Source: Gnomoniopsis sp. IMI 355080
Taxonomy: Eukaryota; Ascomycota; Sordariomycetes; Diaporthales; Gnomoniaceae
NCBI GenBank assembly: GCA_027946555.1
Contig: JAPEVC010000101.1
Coordinates: 60,176 to 124,175 of the forward strand
DNA length: 64,000 nucleotides
Direction of reading: 5' to 3'
This document shows positions 22,627 to 34,646 of the stretch, in pieces. The position numbers and the translations under genes are program-made. The notes beneath the pieces are model-generated. The model ran no database searches and was not told where the DNA came from. It saw only the letters and a program-made list of their open reading frames with translations. The first letter of the stretch is position 1; each line of letters opens with the position of its first letter.

Positions 22627-24611
22627 CTGTCAGTCATGTGCCCTCTTATACGTTATGAGCACTGTTTTCCCTCTTTTTTCCCCAGTAAATAGCAGGGGTT
22701 CACCCTCCAATGCGTTGTCCAAACAAGTATTTTACTTTTGTTCTCGTGTTACTGCCTTTGCTCCATACGAATTCATTTATACACACTTGTATAGATAAAT
22801 AACGCAATATACCACAACCTCATCTAATGTGCATGAAAGTGGCCGGTGAGAGTAGGAGCAGACTGGCGAACTTTGTAGGCAAGTTGTTGTCTCCGGCCAC
22901 AATATACTAGACAAGGAAATTGGATTGAGCTTCAGGGCCCCTCGGAACTTACTGCGTGCAAAGAGGTGACCCTATGCTTCATCCCCTCGGAGCTGATATT
23001 AGGTTTCTTGAGTCCCATTCTGATATTCGCCGAAACAAAGATGAACTATGGAGCCAAGTTCAGAGGGATCAGATGGGAGCAGTGATGGCATGAACCTGTA
23101 TGAGATGTGGAACCTGTGATGCCCCTTATCAAGGCAAAATGGTGTTTACTCGGGAGAAGGGAGGGTCTGTCGCAAAGTGAAAGAACTTCTTCCGCAAACG
23201 TACAGTAAGCAATGACGCACCACGCAGACCACCAGGAGGACGGGCGGCTCGGTTTATCAAGAAGCCACAGATAGGTGGAGTCGACTATGTAGTGGGAAGA
23301 GATAAGCCCTTTTTTGATGGGAAGCAAGAAAGGGACTATCTACTATGTTTAACATTACCGATACGCACCCAAACACAGGTCCCCATTTTATTAGAGCCGT
23401 GCTGAGCTATGGGTTGAGAACTTAGGATCGCCAAATTGGTCTCCGAAGTGGGGCCGGGCTCTGTGTAGCCTCATGCGTGGGCGTATCGGTGCCAATAACG
23501 TCCTCCAGAGCTATCTATCTCCCTTATCGCTACAAGCCCTCGGGACGGCCGCCCTAGCTCCCAGTCGTCTTAATCCTTCCCCTTGTCTTTGTTATGACAG
23601 ATTCCATGTGTACATAGTGCTATAGTGAGATTCTGTCTTGAACGCTGAGATGCTATTGGTTTTTTTTTTTTATGAAAGTCTATGCACTTACTTACCTTAG
23701 ATCTATCTTGCGTAATGTTCTGTGGGGAGAGTTCATCGTGGCCTAGCTGCCACGAGGTGTTTGCGATTAACGAAATGCATAGGTACAGTACGAGACTATC
23801 TCTCAGGTGGGACTAGCTGCTTTCAAACAATCCGCATGTAGCGAAAATAGCCAATACGTTGCAGATTTCATATCAGCATCGCTCCTGGCCTGTTACTATC
23901 GGGTTCACCTATGCTGTATTACACAGCCTTGTCTTCAGCATATCCTGCATAAAGATCACGAGTAGCAGCCTCGTTGCCTGCTACGAATTTTGGCTAGCAA
24001 TTACTCTCAAAGTCACGTCCGGGACGAGTCAGAATTGAGTTGAACACATGCACTGTAACATGGATCTAGGTGCGTAGGATACTTTGTCTCAGAAGTACAA
24101 GTATTACCTAGGTAGAGATTCTGCACTTGGTACTTGTATTGAGGCAGACTCAGAACAGCCCCTTGAGTATTCCGATAGCCAACCACATAGCTATGTAGGC
24201 AGCAAATTTTGTTGTTTGATTCTAATTATTCAGAGTCTTCGCCAATCTTCTTCACTTTTTTCTACAGTCACAGTCTCACAGAGCAACTAGGTATTGTGGC
24301 TACCCGGACAAGGCAGGCAAGTGGTTGTGTACTTCATTTTGAATTATCTAGTGACATCTTGTTATCATCAACAATGTCTTGATACAGTCGTGACAGCCTA
24401 ATTTTAACCCGAGCCCCGAGCCTAGACGCCTTCTCCTTGCCCACGGCGTGGCAAATTTGCGGCGCGGTAGAGACATCTTTCTCCCAAAGCTTCCAGGGGA
24501 CCACAACTCCGTTATAAACAGCAGCGATGAACTTTTCCACACCTTAATTGACCAGCCTCCTCCAATTCCATCCCAAGGGACTGTCGCAAGCAGGAAGCAA
24601 GCGAGAAAAGG
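22627..24611. other. Gene-poor region, about 2 kb
   Basis: This region should contain the missing first exon of the NCS1 permease. It also has a T12 tract (23660-23671) and an exact TACCTAGGTA (24105-24114). Small open frames on both strands (for example 23046-23327 minus) have no recognisable domain. No gene is supported. Confidence 0.45.
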
Positions 24612-25106
24612 TCATGATGAGTACGATGGGTGTGACGGAAAGAGGATGGCGGCAGCGAAAAGACCAATCATGAATACCAGAATCTTAGACCAACTCTCTC
24701 GTAGGAATTGAACGAGTAGAGAGGCTGAAACGGTGATGAGGCCCATGCTGTCGAAGCGGAGGTCAAGATTGTCTCTCAACCATGACACTGCCAACTTCAT
24801 ATTGCTCTTGTGTTGTGATGTGTCTTGACATTTATAATATGACCTGGACGATTGGCGAAGAAGAGTCAGCATCGATGTGGAAATACAACAAGGATTGAGG
24901 TAAGTCACATACATTGTGCAAGCATACTCCTTACTCGCCTTCCCAATTTCTGTTGGTATGGTCACCTGCACCACCGTCCTAGTCTGTGACATCTCCGCCT
25001 TCAACCGGTACAGGTCTTGCTCCTGTTGACTCAGCATCTTCTTATAGGCTTCGAGTTGCTGATGGAGGTCATCCAGGCGTTGCTTGGCTGCTGCTGCTGC
25101 GGACAT
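24612..25106 (-). CDS. Small coiled-coil, membrane-anchored hypothetical protein, 141 aa
   Basis: Proposed CDS is complement(join(24612..24843,24913..25106)). The start is the ATG at 25106 (MSAAAAAKQ), chosen over the longer frame to 25214 because the coiled coil begins there. Residues 5-45 form a heptad-rich coil (QRLDDLHQQLEAYKKMLSQQ), followed by a short conserved-looking strand (VVQVTIPTEIGKASKEYACT). After the junction comes an amphipathic stretch and a C-terminal hydrophobic helix (ILVFMIGLFAAAILF), probably a tail anchor. The 69-nt intron (24844-24912, GTATGT...CCAG) is a multiple of three and stop-free, so retention would also give an in-frame protein of 164 aa. No family recognised. 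Confidence 0.55.
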   Translation of the reverse strand: MSAAAAAKQRLDDLHQQLEAYKKMLSQQEQDLYRLKAEMSQTRTVVQVTIPTEIGKASKEYACTMYVTYLNPCCISTSMLTLLRQSSRSYYKCQDTSQHKSNMKLAVSWLRDNLDLRFDSMGLITVSASLLVQFLRESWSKILVFMIGLFAAAILFPSHPSYSS

Positions 25107-26208
25107 GGTTGGTGATGGTAGAGTGTTCTCGTGTGAAGTAGTAATATGAATCGCAGGAGGGCTACTACGAAACAGACGAGTAAAGATACAACTTCGAGAG
25201 GGGTGGATATCCATTGCTGGTAGAACGATGCGAGAAAGATGAGCTTTATACCTGCTGATTGGTACATGGAGACGTCAATTGTGGGATCCGATTTGCTGGG
25301 AATGCTTAATGAACACGTGGCTCTAGACCTGAAGAATCTGTCTTGGATCTAGTGGTCAGCTAGAAATTTAGGGCTGGCTGAGGACGGCTTCAACAAGAGA
25401 CGGGGCGACGTGAGGCTGTGTTGCCAGGTCAAAAGAAACTTAGTGATGTCGGATTCTGAAGCGAGGCTTATTATAGCAGAAAGAGATAGGCGTCCTATCC
25501 AAGGCTGAAAGTGGGTCTGGGGTAACGACCAACCGCCTCACCACAGACTGAGTTATTGCTTCTGCCAGCCCCCAAGTCAATCTTTAAGCTGCTCGATCTA
25601 TCTGCCCTGTTGTCTCAGATCCAGCGATTACGTGCCGAGTGGATTCCAGCAGCCCGGCCCAGCCGCGCATGGCGTTGGTTCCGCCCTTGTCTATCCTCAG
25701 CACCCAATCTCGCAAGATCCAGGTCTTCTATGTCGGTAAGCATCTCGGTAGCATGCAGGACGGCCATGTACAGCAGATGTCGTTTTATTCTGCGGAACTT
25801 TCCACCGGTGCTCTCCTATGCGGTACTTCCGGCGCCCTCCTAAAACGATCACCAATCGCATCTTGGAATAGGGTCTGGCTGGGTCCTCGTATAGACAACG
25901 ATGGCAAAGCGCCTGAAGCGCCTGCATCAAAAGGGGCCATGCAGCGCCCTCTCGGAGGATCTCGGCCCTCGGTCGATCCCTCGTGTGTGTTGGGATGCAC
26001 GATGCTGCAGTATGCATTGCGCCGCCGTTTTTCTTCAGCAGCGATCACTGACAGATCTGACATACGTGGGTGGCGCATCTGGCATCTAGTAGACGCCTCA
26101 CACACTATTGAATAGGTGTGGCATCGTGAGCTGCAGCCCAAGGGTTTGTGTGGGCTCGGGTCCCTCCGACTTCCGGTTTGTTGGACGAATGTGTCAAGTT
26201 TTGATTTC
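25107..26208. other. Intergenic, no supported gene
   Basis: About 1.1 kb between two minus-strand genes. Overlapping GC-rich open frames on both strands around 25640-26140 lack domains and splice signals, and are treated as chance. Confidence 0.45.
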
Positions 26209-27225
26209 CTATCTTCCCGTATCCGTCAGACTTGTCTGCGACATGAACGGCGTCGAAGTAGTCCTTGTCGACGCCTTCGTCGACATCGCCTTTGTAAAAG
26301 ACGCCTGTGACATAGCCTGAGCAATCGTGGCGGCCGACGATCGATAGTAAATGTGTATGCTCGCCCCGTCCCCAGTCCCGTACTCGGTACCATACTCTGT
26401 CTCCGCCCCATCACTACCACGTCTTCCGCTTGAGTGCCATTCCGGCTCTGGGCTCATGTAGCCTCGGCTTTGCACATCCGAGTCTCGTCGATCCCTGTGG
26501 CTTCCCCTTCCTTCGCTGCTGGAGGCTCTCGTCCGCTTGTCTCTGGATTTTATGGACACCAAATTCGTCGTACTCCCCGCTTGCAACTCGATAGGCTGAG
26601 CATGGCTCCCATACATCTCGGCGACGCCCGCCCTCGGTTTGCGCATATTTACCACACGCGCGTTCTGGGCATTATGTGGTGTCGGTAGCTCTGCTGCTGG
26701 GGGCCTTGCCGGCATCGGCATCGGACTCGGACTCTTGAGTGACCTCGAGATGGTCCCCATTGTCTCCGTTCCTGTTCCCGCAGATAGTGCGCCGATTGAG
26801 CGCGCGTAGTGACTACTACGATCAGGTTTGTGTTCCTCCATGGTGCCTTGGCCCATCGTAGCATGGCTGTACGCCCTCGAAGGTGCCGGATACCGGCTGT
26901 GGTGGAGGGAGGCCATCTCTGCACGCCTCTTGCGTGCTAATTTTCGTGAATAGCAGAATAATGCGAGTGACATCAGCACGAGGAAGGCGACGCAGCTGAC
27001 GACGATGGCTGCGATCACGCCACCGCTGACACGAGTTGCATCTTTAGTGTTGTTGCTAGAGGAGGAGGATGCTCCTGTAGGCTGAGCAGAAGTCGACATT
27101 GAGTAAATGTAGATCAGTGACAATGTGCTGCTTGACGTGGCGTCGGCGCCGGCGGCGTCGGTGCCCTGCGGTGCAGAGGTCACGGTGACGGTGACTTGCC
27201 CGCTATGTACTGCTGTGGTGGTCAT
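26209..27225 (-). CDS. Single-pass membrane protein with Ser/Thr-rich ectodomain, 338 aa
   Basis: Single-exon frame from the ATG at 27225. Residues 1-66 are rich in Ser, Thr and Ala, a likely O-mannosylated ectodomain. Residues 69-92 form one strong transmembrane helix (VIAAIVVSCVAFLVLMSLAL) followed by a stop-transfer cluster (SRKLARKRR). The cytosolic tail of about 240 residues is disordered, with Pro and Ser clusters and an EYGTEYGTGDG repeat. No cleavable signal peptide is visible. The plan resembles fungal cell-surface proteins with an SKG6/AXL2-type helix or WSC/MID2-like stress sensors, but the ectodomain has no Cys-rich WSC module. Function unknown. Confidence 0.65.
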   Translation of the reverse strand: MTTTAVHSGQVTVTVTSAPQGTDAAGADATSSSTLSLIYIYSMSTSAQPTGASSSSSNNTKDATRVSGGVIAAIVVSCVAFLVLMSLALFCYSRKLARKRRAEMASLHHSRYPAPSRAYSHATMGQGTMEEHKPDRSSHYARSIGALSAGTGTETMGTISRSLKSPSPMPMPARPPAAELPTPHNAQNARVVNMRKPRAGVAEMYGSHAQPIELQAGSTTNLVSIKSRDKRTRASSSEGRGSHRDRRDSDVQSRGYMSPEPEWHSSGRRGSDGAETEYGTEYGTGDGASIHIYYRSSAATIAQAMSQASFTKAMSTKASTRTTSTPFMSQTSLTDTGR

Positions 27226-29020
27226 TGAAAGAATGTATACAGTTGGCTATTATGTAAATTGAATGTCGTCAATTTCGTCACTTCTCGATGAGCATCGTCC
27301 TCGAGTAGGTGTCGCCTGAGTGTAGTGGATCTGATTATATATTATACACCGCAACAGGTGCTCATGTCGGTGACTATGCGTCACGAGGAATTGTGCACTT
27401 GGTCCGTATTAAGCCTCAATACATCATTACACGTTCGGTCGCTCTCAAAATCTTGTCGGCGGCATGGCAGAGGAGAGACGAGAGAGGCGCGCGCCCGCTG
27501 TTGAAGGGAATCCGGAATCGATTTGGCGAGACTCGGACGTGACAGCCGACTAGTGGATGCCGGATGCCAGCGTCGCAAGGTAAAGCCGTTGAGGCTGGTG
27601 GTATCTCAAAAAGCAATCATGAAGCGAGAGACAGGATGCGTGACGATGTGATGGAAGAAGCAAGGAAGGGGAGCCAAATACTGGTCCCAACGCATGCAGA
27701 CCAACACCAACTGCAGCGAGGTATGGGTGAAATGCGCAGGACCGGACCTGAAGCGATCTGCGCCCGGATTCAAGAAGGCTTTCAGGTTTTGCAGCCAACA
27801 GGAGAATAGTGTTAGCAGCCCACCGGTGGAAACCGCCAGCAGAAAACACAAGCGAGATTGGTGATGAGGAGGAGTCTAAGTGGGGCCCGCCGTTATCGAT
27901 CCTGCATACGGGATGGGTCCGGATCCTACAGAGTATCAGTCGTCGCGTGGGCGTTGCACTTGTAGCTCTCAGGCCTGTGCAGCAATTTCCAGACATCGCG
28001 TACGTGAAAAGGGGTAGCCCGGTATTGAGGTGTGATCGGGGCCGGACGCACGGTGAAGCGTGACGCCAGATGCTCTAGTACCACATCTGGCGTATCCCGC
28101 CATCGCGGAATGCTGCGGTCACGATGGTGCGAGGTCTGTTCGCTACCTAGCGTAGCCTCTAAGAAGAGACATGCCCGGTCCCCCAGCCTCCCGCCTCCTG
28201 GAGGCTCTGGAGGAAGTGTGCGCCGTTGAGCTTGTTCCTTGACCCTGGCTGGATCGAGCGACGGGAGATGATCTCTTGCGTAAGTCCCACTTTGTGCGGA
28301 AACGATATGGTACCTATGTAGTACGGAAAACTGTGGTACCACGTTTTTGATTGAAACCCCCGGCTATAACTCAGCGCAGTCGAGCGCCCGAGTCTCTGGA
28401 CGTCCGTTCCGGGCCGCTGACCTAGTCTCGGTACCGGTGTCACACATTGCATCGTATGGTGGTCGTCCAACATACTGTGCAGTAGAGTGACAGTGAGGAA
28501 ACCTCTCAAGGCTTGGCACAGGGGCTTTGTTAGGAGACCAGACGGCCTTCGGAGCATGTGTGATTGCAGTCGCAATGGCCTCTCTAGCCTGGCCTGGCCC
28601 AGCAGCCAGTGCAGCTCTGCACTGCCAGACGGACCAGACTGCTGGCAAGGGACTGCGCTGACGGATGTGTTTCTCACCTTCTTTTTTTCTCTTGGCGGCT
28701 GAAGAATGCCCTTCCTTGCCTGCCATGTGGGAAGCCCGGAAACATTTGGCATGTGAAATCGCCGCTGAGTGATCCGAGCTAAAGGCGCAAGCCGTCTCAT
28801 GACCTCAGCAGCCTTGCAAGCCTCGGTAAGTCGACTTCGGCGCACTTCGGCCCACTGCCTACCTTGATTATTGACCACATTCCTCATTTGTCTTCACCGT
28901 GAAAACAAGCTCTTCTCCCGTAAAGACACCTTTCGATCTGTTCTTGAGTAGGCTTTTTGCGACAACTTGAACTTCGAGATTTACGAAATCCCTCTAGACA
29001 CCACAATAGCAATTGCCAGA
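27226..29020. other. Intergenic, divergent promoters, no supported gene
   Basis: About 1.8 kb between the membrane-protein gene (-) and the thiolase gene (+). GC-rich frames on both strands near 27550-28000 and 28159-28887 show no domain or codon pattern that I trust. The last few hundred bases are the thiolase leader. Confidence 0.45.
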
Positions 29021-30464
29021 ATGGGTGGTATGTAGACTGCTCCCCTCCACAACACCACATCCACACCACACTAACTAGGTGGCCAAACAGCACTCGACAG
29101 ACTCTCCTCCATCGGCAGCCAGCTGACAAGCCCCAAGCTGGGCAAAGCTAAGCTGCTGGAGAAGAATCCCGACGACATTGTCGTAACGGCCTGTCTGCGC
29201 ACTGCCTTCACCAAGGGCGGCAAGGGCGGCTTCAAGGACACCATGGCCGCCGACCTGGTCGCCGGCGCTCTCAAGGGCCTCATTGAGCGCTCCAAGATCG
29301 ATCCCTCCCTGGTCGAGGATATCTGCGTCGGAACCGTGCTTGCTCCTGGCGGTGGCGCCACCGAGATGCGAGCCGCCAGTCTCGTTGCTGGTTTCCCAGA
29401 GTCGGTTGCGGTGCGCACTCTGAACAGACAGTGCTCGTCGGGCCTGCAGGCGTGTGTGGACGTGGCGAATCAGATTCGCTCGGGTATGATCGAGATTGGT
29501 GTCGGTGCGGGTGTGGAGAGCATGTCCACCCAGTACGGGTAAGTATCATCAAGCTGTCTTCTCTTCGGCCGTTTTGAGCTCAGCACTGACATATGGGCTG
29601 CAAACCAGACCCGGTGCCGTGACCGAATTCTCCGACCTTCTCGAATCCCACCCCGAAGCGGCCAACTGCAAGGTTCCCATGGGCGTCCTCTCCGAAGACA
29701 TGGCCAAGGCCCGCAACATCAACCGCCAAAGCCAAGACGCATTTGCTGCCTCGTCGTATCAAAAGGCCGTCAAGGCCCAACAGGCTGGACTATTCAAGGA
29801 GGAGATCCTTCCTCTCAAGGTTAAGTACGAGGATCCCAAGTCCGGCGAGACCAAGGAAGTCGTCGTGGACCGTGACGATGGTGTGCGCGATGGCATCACG
29901 GCAGAGTCACTCGGCAAGATCAAGCCGGCTTTCGCGGCTGATGGCAGCATTCACGCGGGTAACGCAAGCCAGATCAGCGACGGCGCAGCTGCGGTGTTGT
30001 TGATGAAGCGCAGCACGGCAGAGCGGCTGGGCCAGACCATCCTTGGCAAGTACGTGGCGGCAAGCATTGTGGGAGTAGCGCCGTTGCTCATGGGAATCGG
30101 ACCTTGGAAGGCAATCCCCAAGGTTTTTGAGCTCACGGGCATCACCAAGGATGATGTCGATATCTTCGAGATCAACGAGGCCTTTGCCAGCCAGTGCCTG
30201 TGGTGTGCCAATGAGCTAGGCTTGCCACAGGAAAAGATCAACCCCAAAGGCGGAGCTATTGCTTTTGGACACCCTCTGGGGTGTACGGGTGCACGGCAAG
30301 TGTCGACGCTGCTGTATGAGTTGAGGAGGAGGGGTGAGAAGATTGGCGTGACGAGTATGTGCATTGGTACGGGCATGGGGTAAGTCAACTTTAAACCTGA
30401 CCATTCCCGGTTTCGTGAATGCTAACGTGTTAACAGTATGGCTGCTGTGTGGGTCGCTGAGTAG
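29021..30464 (+). CDS. POT1: Peroxisomal 3-ketoacyl-CoA thiolase with PTS2, 417 aa
   Basis: Proposed CDS is join(29021..29027,29091..29538,29609..30379,30437..30464), 1254 nt. The first exon is only 7 nt (ATGGGTG). Acceptor 29090 is preferred to 29078 because the CTAAC branch site lies too close to the latter; the alternative adds four residues in frame. The enzyme cleaves 3-ketoacyl-CoA with CoA in the last step of beta-oxidation. Residues 6-14 (RLSSIGSQL) fit the PTS2 pattern R-L-x5-Q-L for Pex7-dependent import into peroxisomes. The nucleophile Cys117 lies in NRQCSSG. The NEAFASQ motif, GHPLGCTGAR and the C-terminal CIGTGMG with the second active Cys are present. Length matches yeast Pot1/Fox3 (417 aa). 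Regulation by fatty acids is known for the family; no site was identified here. Confidence 0.95.
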
Positions 30465-30678
30465 ACTACCATGGAAGCGAAATGAGAAGCTCAAGGCAAA
30501 TTGGATAAATGTAGAATACAGGAACAAAATGCATGCACATCACATCATGTTGACAATCAATGGTCCAGCGACAGTTGGTCGCATTTTCCAGCATACACAT
30601 ACAGGTACAAAATGCTTCAAAATTGAAGTCGGAAAAGTTATTCATCGCTTAGCGTAGTGGTATCGAGATCTGCCCTAA

Positions 30679-31471
30679 TCAGTCTGATGCTCCTTGGTGG
30701 TTTGCCCCTGTCCTTGCAATGCCCCTTCTAAACGCCCTCCTGATAACGAACAGAAATTCGTTCACTTTATGTCTCGGCCATCGGAGTGGCATGTAATCCT
30801 TTGTTATTCTCCTGAGCTGTCGATCGCGCTCAAACAATCTTGACGGAATCAAACCCAGCTTCTGCATAACGCGCTTTTCAGATGATGCGCTGCTCGTGTC
30901 CATTTTCTCGAATTTCCTCCACCCCCCCCTCACCAACGACCTTCGCTTCCCATGAGCCACGTCGGGGACTGCTCTTTCGGTCGTGCTCACGAGAGCTCCT
31001 CGGCTGGTCGTGATCCCATTCGTGCCCTGTCCGTTAGCTTCTTTATGCTGAACGTCCGGGCAATATAGAGGTCGCATGTACCCGCAAGTCAGCTGGTCGC
31101 CGAATTTGTACCACCCGGGCAGTCAAAATCTCCGCATTCGTGTCATGTGCTGCGTTCTCGCTCTCCGTTGCGGCTTCTTTGATCAGGTATTGAGCCCTTT
31201 CCCCGTTGATCAGGCCCTTGATCGCTACGCGTAACTGATCAGACAGACAAAGTACAATCTTGTCGACCATGAACATAGGATTGCTCCATGCTGTCTGCTG
31301 TTTGCGGAAGAATGCCGGCCACTTGACAGCCGGGCGAATCCTTTTGCAGCGGACAGGGCCTTCCTAAAGCTTGCCGCGCAGATTTCTCAGCTTTGGATCC
31401 GTGTCGACGCCTAGGGCATCCCGCAAGTTGATATCAATGCCCTCCTTCTTAAGACGTTCCGTGAGCTTCAT
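30679..31471 (-). CDS. Possible unknown gene, about 230 aa, three exons
   Basis: Tentative CDS is complement(join(30679..31026,31082..31363,31409..31471)). The second intron (31027-31081, 55 nt) is convincing, with GTACAT, a GCTAAC branch and a CAG acceptor, and joins two open frames in phase. The first (31364-31408, 45 nt, weak GTCGAC donor) was chosen because it removes an in-frame TAG at 31364-31366 that otherwise interrupts the frame starting at ATG 31471. The product is basic with no recognised domain; the C-terminal part includes KLGLIPSRLFERDRQLRR. It could be a real small gene, a decayed one, or chance. It is squeezed between the thiolase 3' end and the CTR86 stop, with about 150 bp to the latter. 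Confidence 0.3.
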
Positions 31472-31619
31472 AACGCAATACCTGATAGAGGAACCCTGTT
31501 AGTATTTTGTTTGTCAAAGTCAGATTGATATTGCCGCAATGGAAACTGTGAAACAAGGAGACTTTCTGAAAGCGGAACGGATTGTCTCCCACACAATAGG
31601 TAAGCAGCAAGTGAGTGCC

Positions 31620-34600
31620 TCACATGAAGTCCTCGTCTTCCGTTTCCTCCGCATTCTCGCCCAATGCCAGTCGGGCTGCCTCATCTGCGAGGTTTATGAT
31701 GTCGTGCAGGAGCTCGTCGGTGCGGCTACGTGGGGGCATCTGTGCTTGGGCCCAGTCGAGAGCTTGCAGGTAGGTCTTCATGTTGTTGCGTGGGGTATTG
31801 TTCGCGCCGGCAGCGAGTGCCGCAATGTTGCCGGTGCTGCTCCCAGCTGCAGCAATGGTGTTGGGCAGAGCGGGTGGTGGTGGTATGGCGTTCGCCCTTG
31901 CTGGAACTGTAGGCACTGAAGCAGTCGTACCGTCTCTCTGCATGGCCGGCTCGTTTGAGGCTGGACGGACCTGGACCTTGACCTCGCCGGGAATCCCGTC
32001 GATCCGTAGGTTCGTCGCCTGACCCTGAGCAGACACGCCTGGGTTCGGGCTCTGAGCCACAAGCTCACGCAGGAACTTGTTCGCTGCATCAGAGCCGTCC
32101 ATTAGCCATTTTAGACATAACTGGACACGTTCGCGGGCGTAGCGGTTGTGGTCGTCGTATGTGCAGCAGTTCAGCAGAGCGACGATGCCATTGTTCCGCA
32201 CAATCTGGTTTTGCACTGTCGGGTTGCCCGGGCTACTGCGGCCGGGCGGCGGCTGCAGCAGCGTTGCAATGATCTGCAGAATCTGACCCTTAACGCCGGC
32301 CCACGCGAACAGATGAGCTGCTGTGGTCTCCCGAATGTTAGGATGCGATGGTGGTGGTGGAGGCTCGCGGGAGTCATATTGACCGTTGTGTGCAGGCGGA
32401 GCAGCCTCCGTTGGTCTGTGTTGAGATCTGCTGGGAGGGTCGACAAGGCCTTTTTTACTGACGCCGTCTTCAAGGCTCTGCAACAGTATGATGAGATCGT
32501 ATGCAGCCTCCCATTCAATCAGCTTGGTGCGCATGTCGAGATCCTCGGATACTGTCGTAAGGAAATCCAAGAACTGAACTAATCCGTCTTTGGCGCGTTC
32601 CATGTCCCAAGTGTCCACAGGGAAGTCTACTGGATCCATCTGGCTCTTCCTAATATCGCCTTGCAGCCTCATCAGAGCCACGCACTCCGGGACAATCCTG
32701 CTGCGAAAGTGAGAAAAGAAGTTGTGGACAAGTTTGACGGCTTGTAGTGGCTCTTGCTTCTCTCCATATGAGGAAATCTTCATGCGTGCTTTGAACATGT
32801 AGTTGATCAACCGGAGAAGAATAGTCTGTGCAGGAGAAACGATGTCCTTTGGTATCCTGAGGTTATTCCACGCGTATGGGATTAGGTCGCTATTGTGGAT
32901 AGCTTCGACAATTTGGCTGGTGATCTGGAAGATCATCGACGAGTCATCCTGGTCCCAGACTGCAATAAAGACGAGCATTTCTCGGAGGAGACTCTTGCCA
33001 CAGTCCAATGCCAGAAACATCCGGCAGCGTGTCTTTTGCAAATTCTCGCCTGCTTGCGTCAAGACACTCCCTGCTGCGTCGAGAATACATGACTTGACGA
33101 TCATGTGGAGAGCCTCGATTTGTTTTGGATCCAGAATATTTGGCACCTCAGTAAGAAGGCCAGTCATTGGCCCCTCTCCGTACGACTCGTCGTCATCAGC
33201 ATCCTCATCGTCAGCCATGTCGTCGACATAATCCTCGCTGAACTCATCGGGACCGTGGTTGTCGCCTTCATCTGCGTACTCGGCCTCTGGACCATCATCT
33301 TGGGCCGAGTCGGGTCGATCTTGGTCGTCTGACCGGTACTGTTGGGCATAGCGCTCAACGAGATTTACCTTGCAGGTTTCTGTGCGTCGCTGGGCGAATT
33401 CTACAGATGGAACCGGCCCCAATGCGTCGTGGTTTGGGTCCTTGGCCTTGTCCCACCATAGGTCCACCTCTCGCGAAACACGTCCGTAGTTTAGGTCTTG
33501 CTCAAACTTGTCCATCTCTTCTGTGGTCGTCGACGCCAGCTCGGGCCGCTGGTTGTTATTTGAATCATCCGCCCTAACTTTTACGGATCCCTCAGGCAGC
33601 CAATTCCAAGCAAGCGGGTGGATTGGCGCAAGAGGACCAGGTTGACGTTTGGTGCGAGCTTCATCTTCCACGTATTGTCTGAGGAGACGCCGAGCGGTGG
33701 AACACATGGTCGAGTTTCGTTCCAGCCAGTTCTGCACCTCTGTCTTTGCAATGTCCACACGGAAGCCAAGTCCATCCCCTATGCCATCTTGGGGGTCATC
33801 TAGTGACGCGTCTTCGTCAAACAGTACGTCGAACCAGAATGCCATCTTGTTGCGATCATTCTTGGCAGTCCAATTGTGTGCTTGTTGTAAGGAAGTCACC
33901 AGAATCTTCTTGTCTGTATATATTGTCAGCAAACTGAGACCTGCAGGCACCAGTGATTATGTTACGCACACAGGTCGGTAATCTCGTTCAATCTCGCCCT
34001 GGAGGCATCGTCCAAGTGCTCGCCGTCATAGCCTTTACTAGTGACGTTCACGCACAAGATGATGGTCTGGTAAACCATCTGATCAAAGTGAACTGCGGCA
34101 CACAGATCCTGGGGCACCTCTGGCTCTGATGTGACGAGTAAATTCCGTGCGATGTGCATCAACTTGTTGAGAATCTGTAGGTCATCCTTCAATCCCTGGT
34201 AGTTCTTGATAATAAGAGCTGTGCTTTCCTGGGGTGTGACGCCTTTGTCAGGGTCGTTCAAACTAGCTAGGGGCCCAACAGAGCGTGTGGTAAGATTTGG
34301 AATGGCCGCGGCGAATATTCTGGTCAACCATATCCAAATGGCCACATTCCTGGACAAGGCCTCACTGTTGATGAAGTCAGCTCCTGTCACGCAAGCACGA
34401 TCGGCAGTGATCAACTTACCGGACGTCCTTTGACGCATGCGTCTTCTCCAGAGACTTTGAGATCATACCAATGACCTTTGTGTGTGTCTTAGGGCCCATC
34501 GGGGGGCTGTCAGTGTAGTGGCCCTCGAGACAGACCAAAGCGGCTGTGAAACATCTCTCCTCAATCGACACAAAGTCCTTCGAGACCGAGCTGATCTTGG

Positions 34601-34646
34601 CCACAGCTTCATTATTGCCTCCAATGGAAACAGCAGCTGGAGCCAT
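31620..34646 (-). CDS. CTR86: CTR86 / ataxin-10 family protein, 971 aa
   Basis: Proposed CDS is complement(join(31620..33913,33970..34364,34420..34646)), with GT-AG introns of 56 and 55 nt and consistent phases. The first part is helical and armadillo-like. A very acidic stretch (about residues 350-390, many Asp and Glu) splits the protein. The C-terminal third has the ataxin-10 block: NNGIVALLNCCTYDDHNR then RERVQLCLKWLMDG and NKFLREL, around residues 780-830. This is the pattern of fungal copper transport protein 86 (Ctr86), the ataxin-10 homologue. The molecular role is poorly known; human ataxin-10 is linked to cytokinesis and cell survival. The ATG at 34646 has a suitable context and starts a conserved-looking helix. 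The divergent neighbour is MTA phosphorylase, with about 540 bp between starts. Confidence 0.85.

Noticed and set aside
23046..23327. 93-codon minus-strand frame as missing NCS1 exon
   Set aside because: Sequence does not resemble NCS1 N-termini and has no donor joining it in phase to the exon at 22626.
28159..28887. 242-codon minus-strand frame upstream of the thiolase
   Set aside because: GC-rich region open on both strands, with low-complexity Arg/Leu composition and no domain or intron support.
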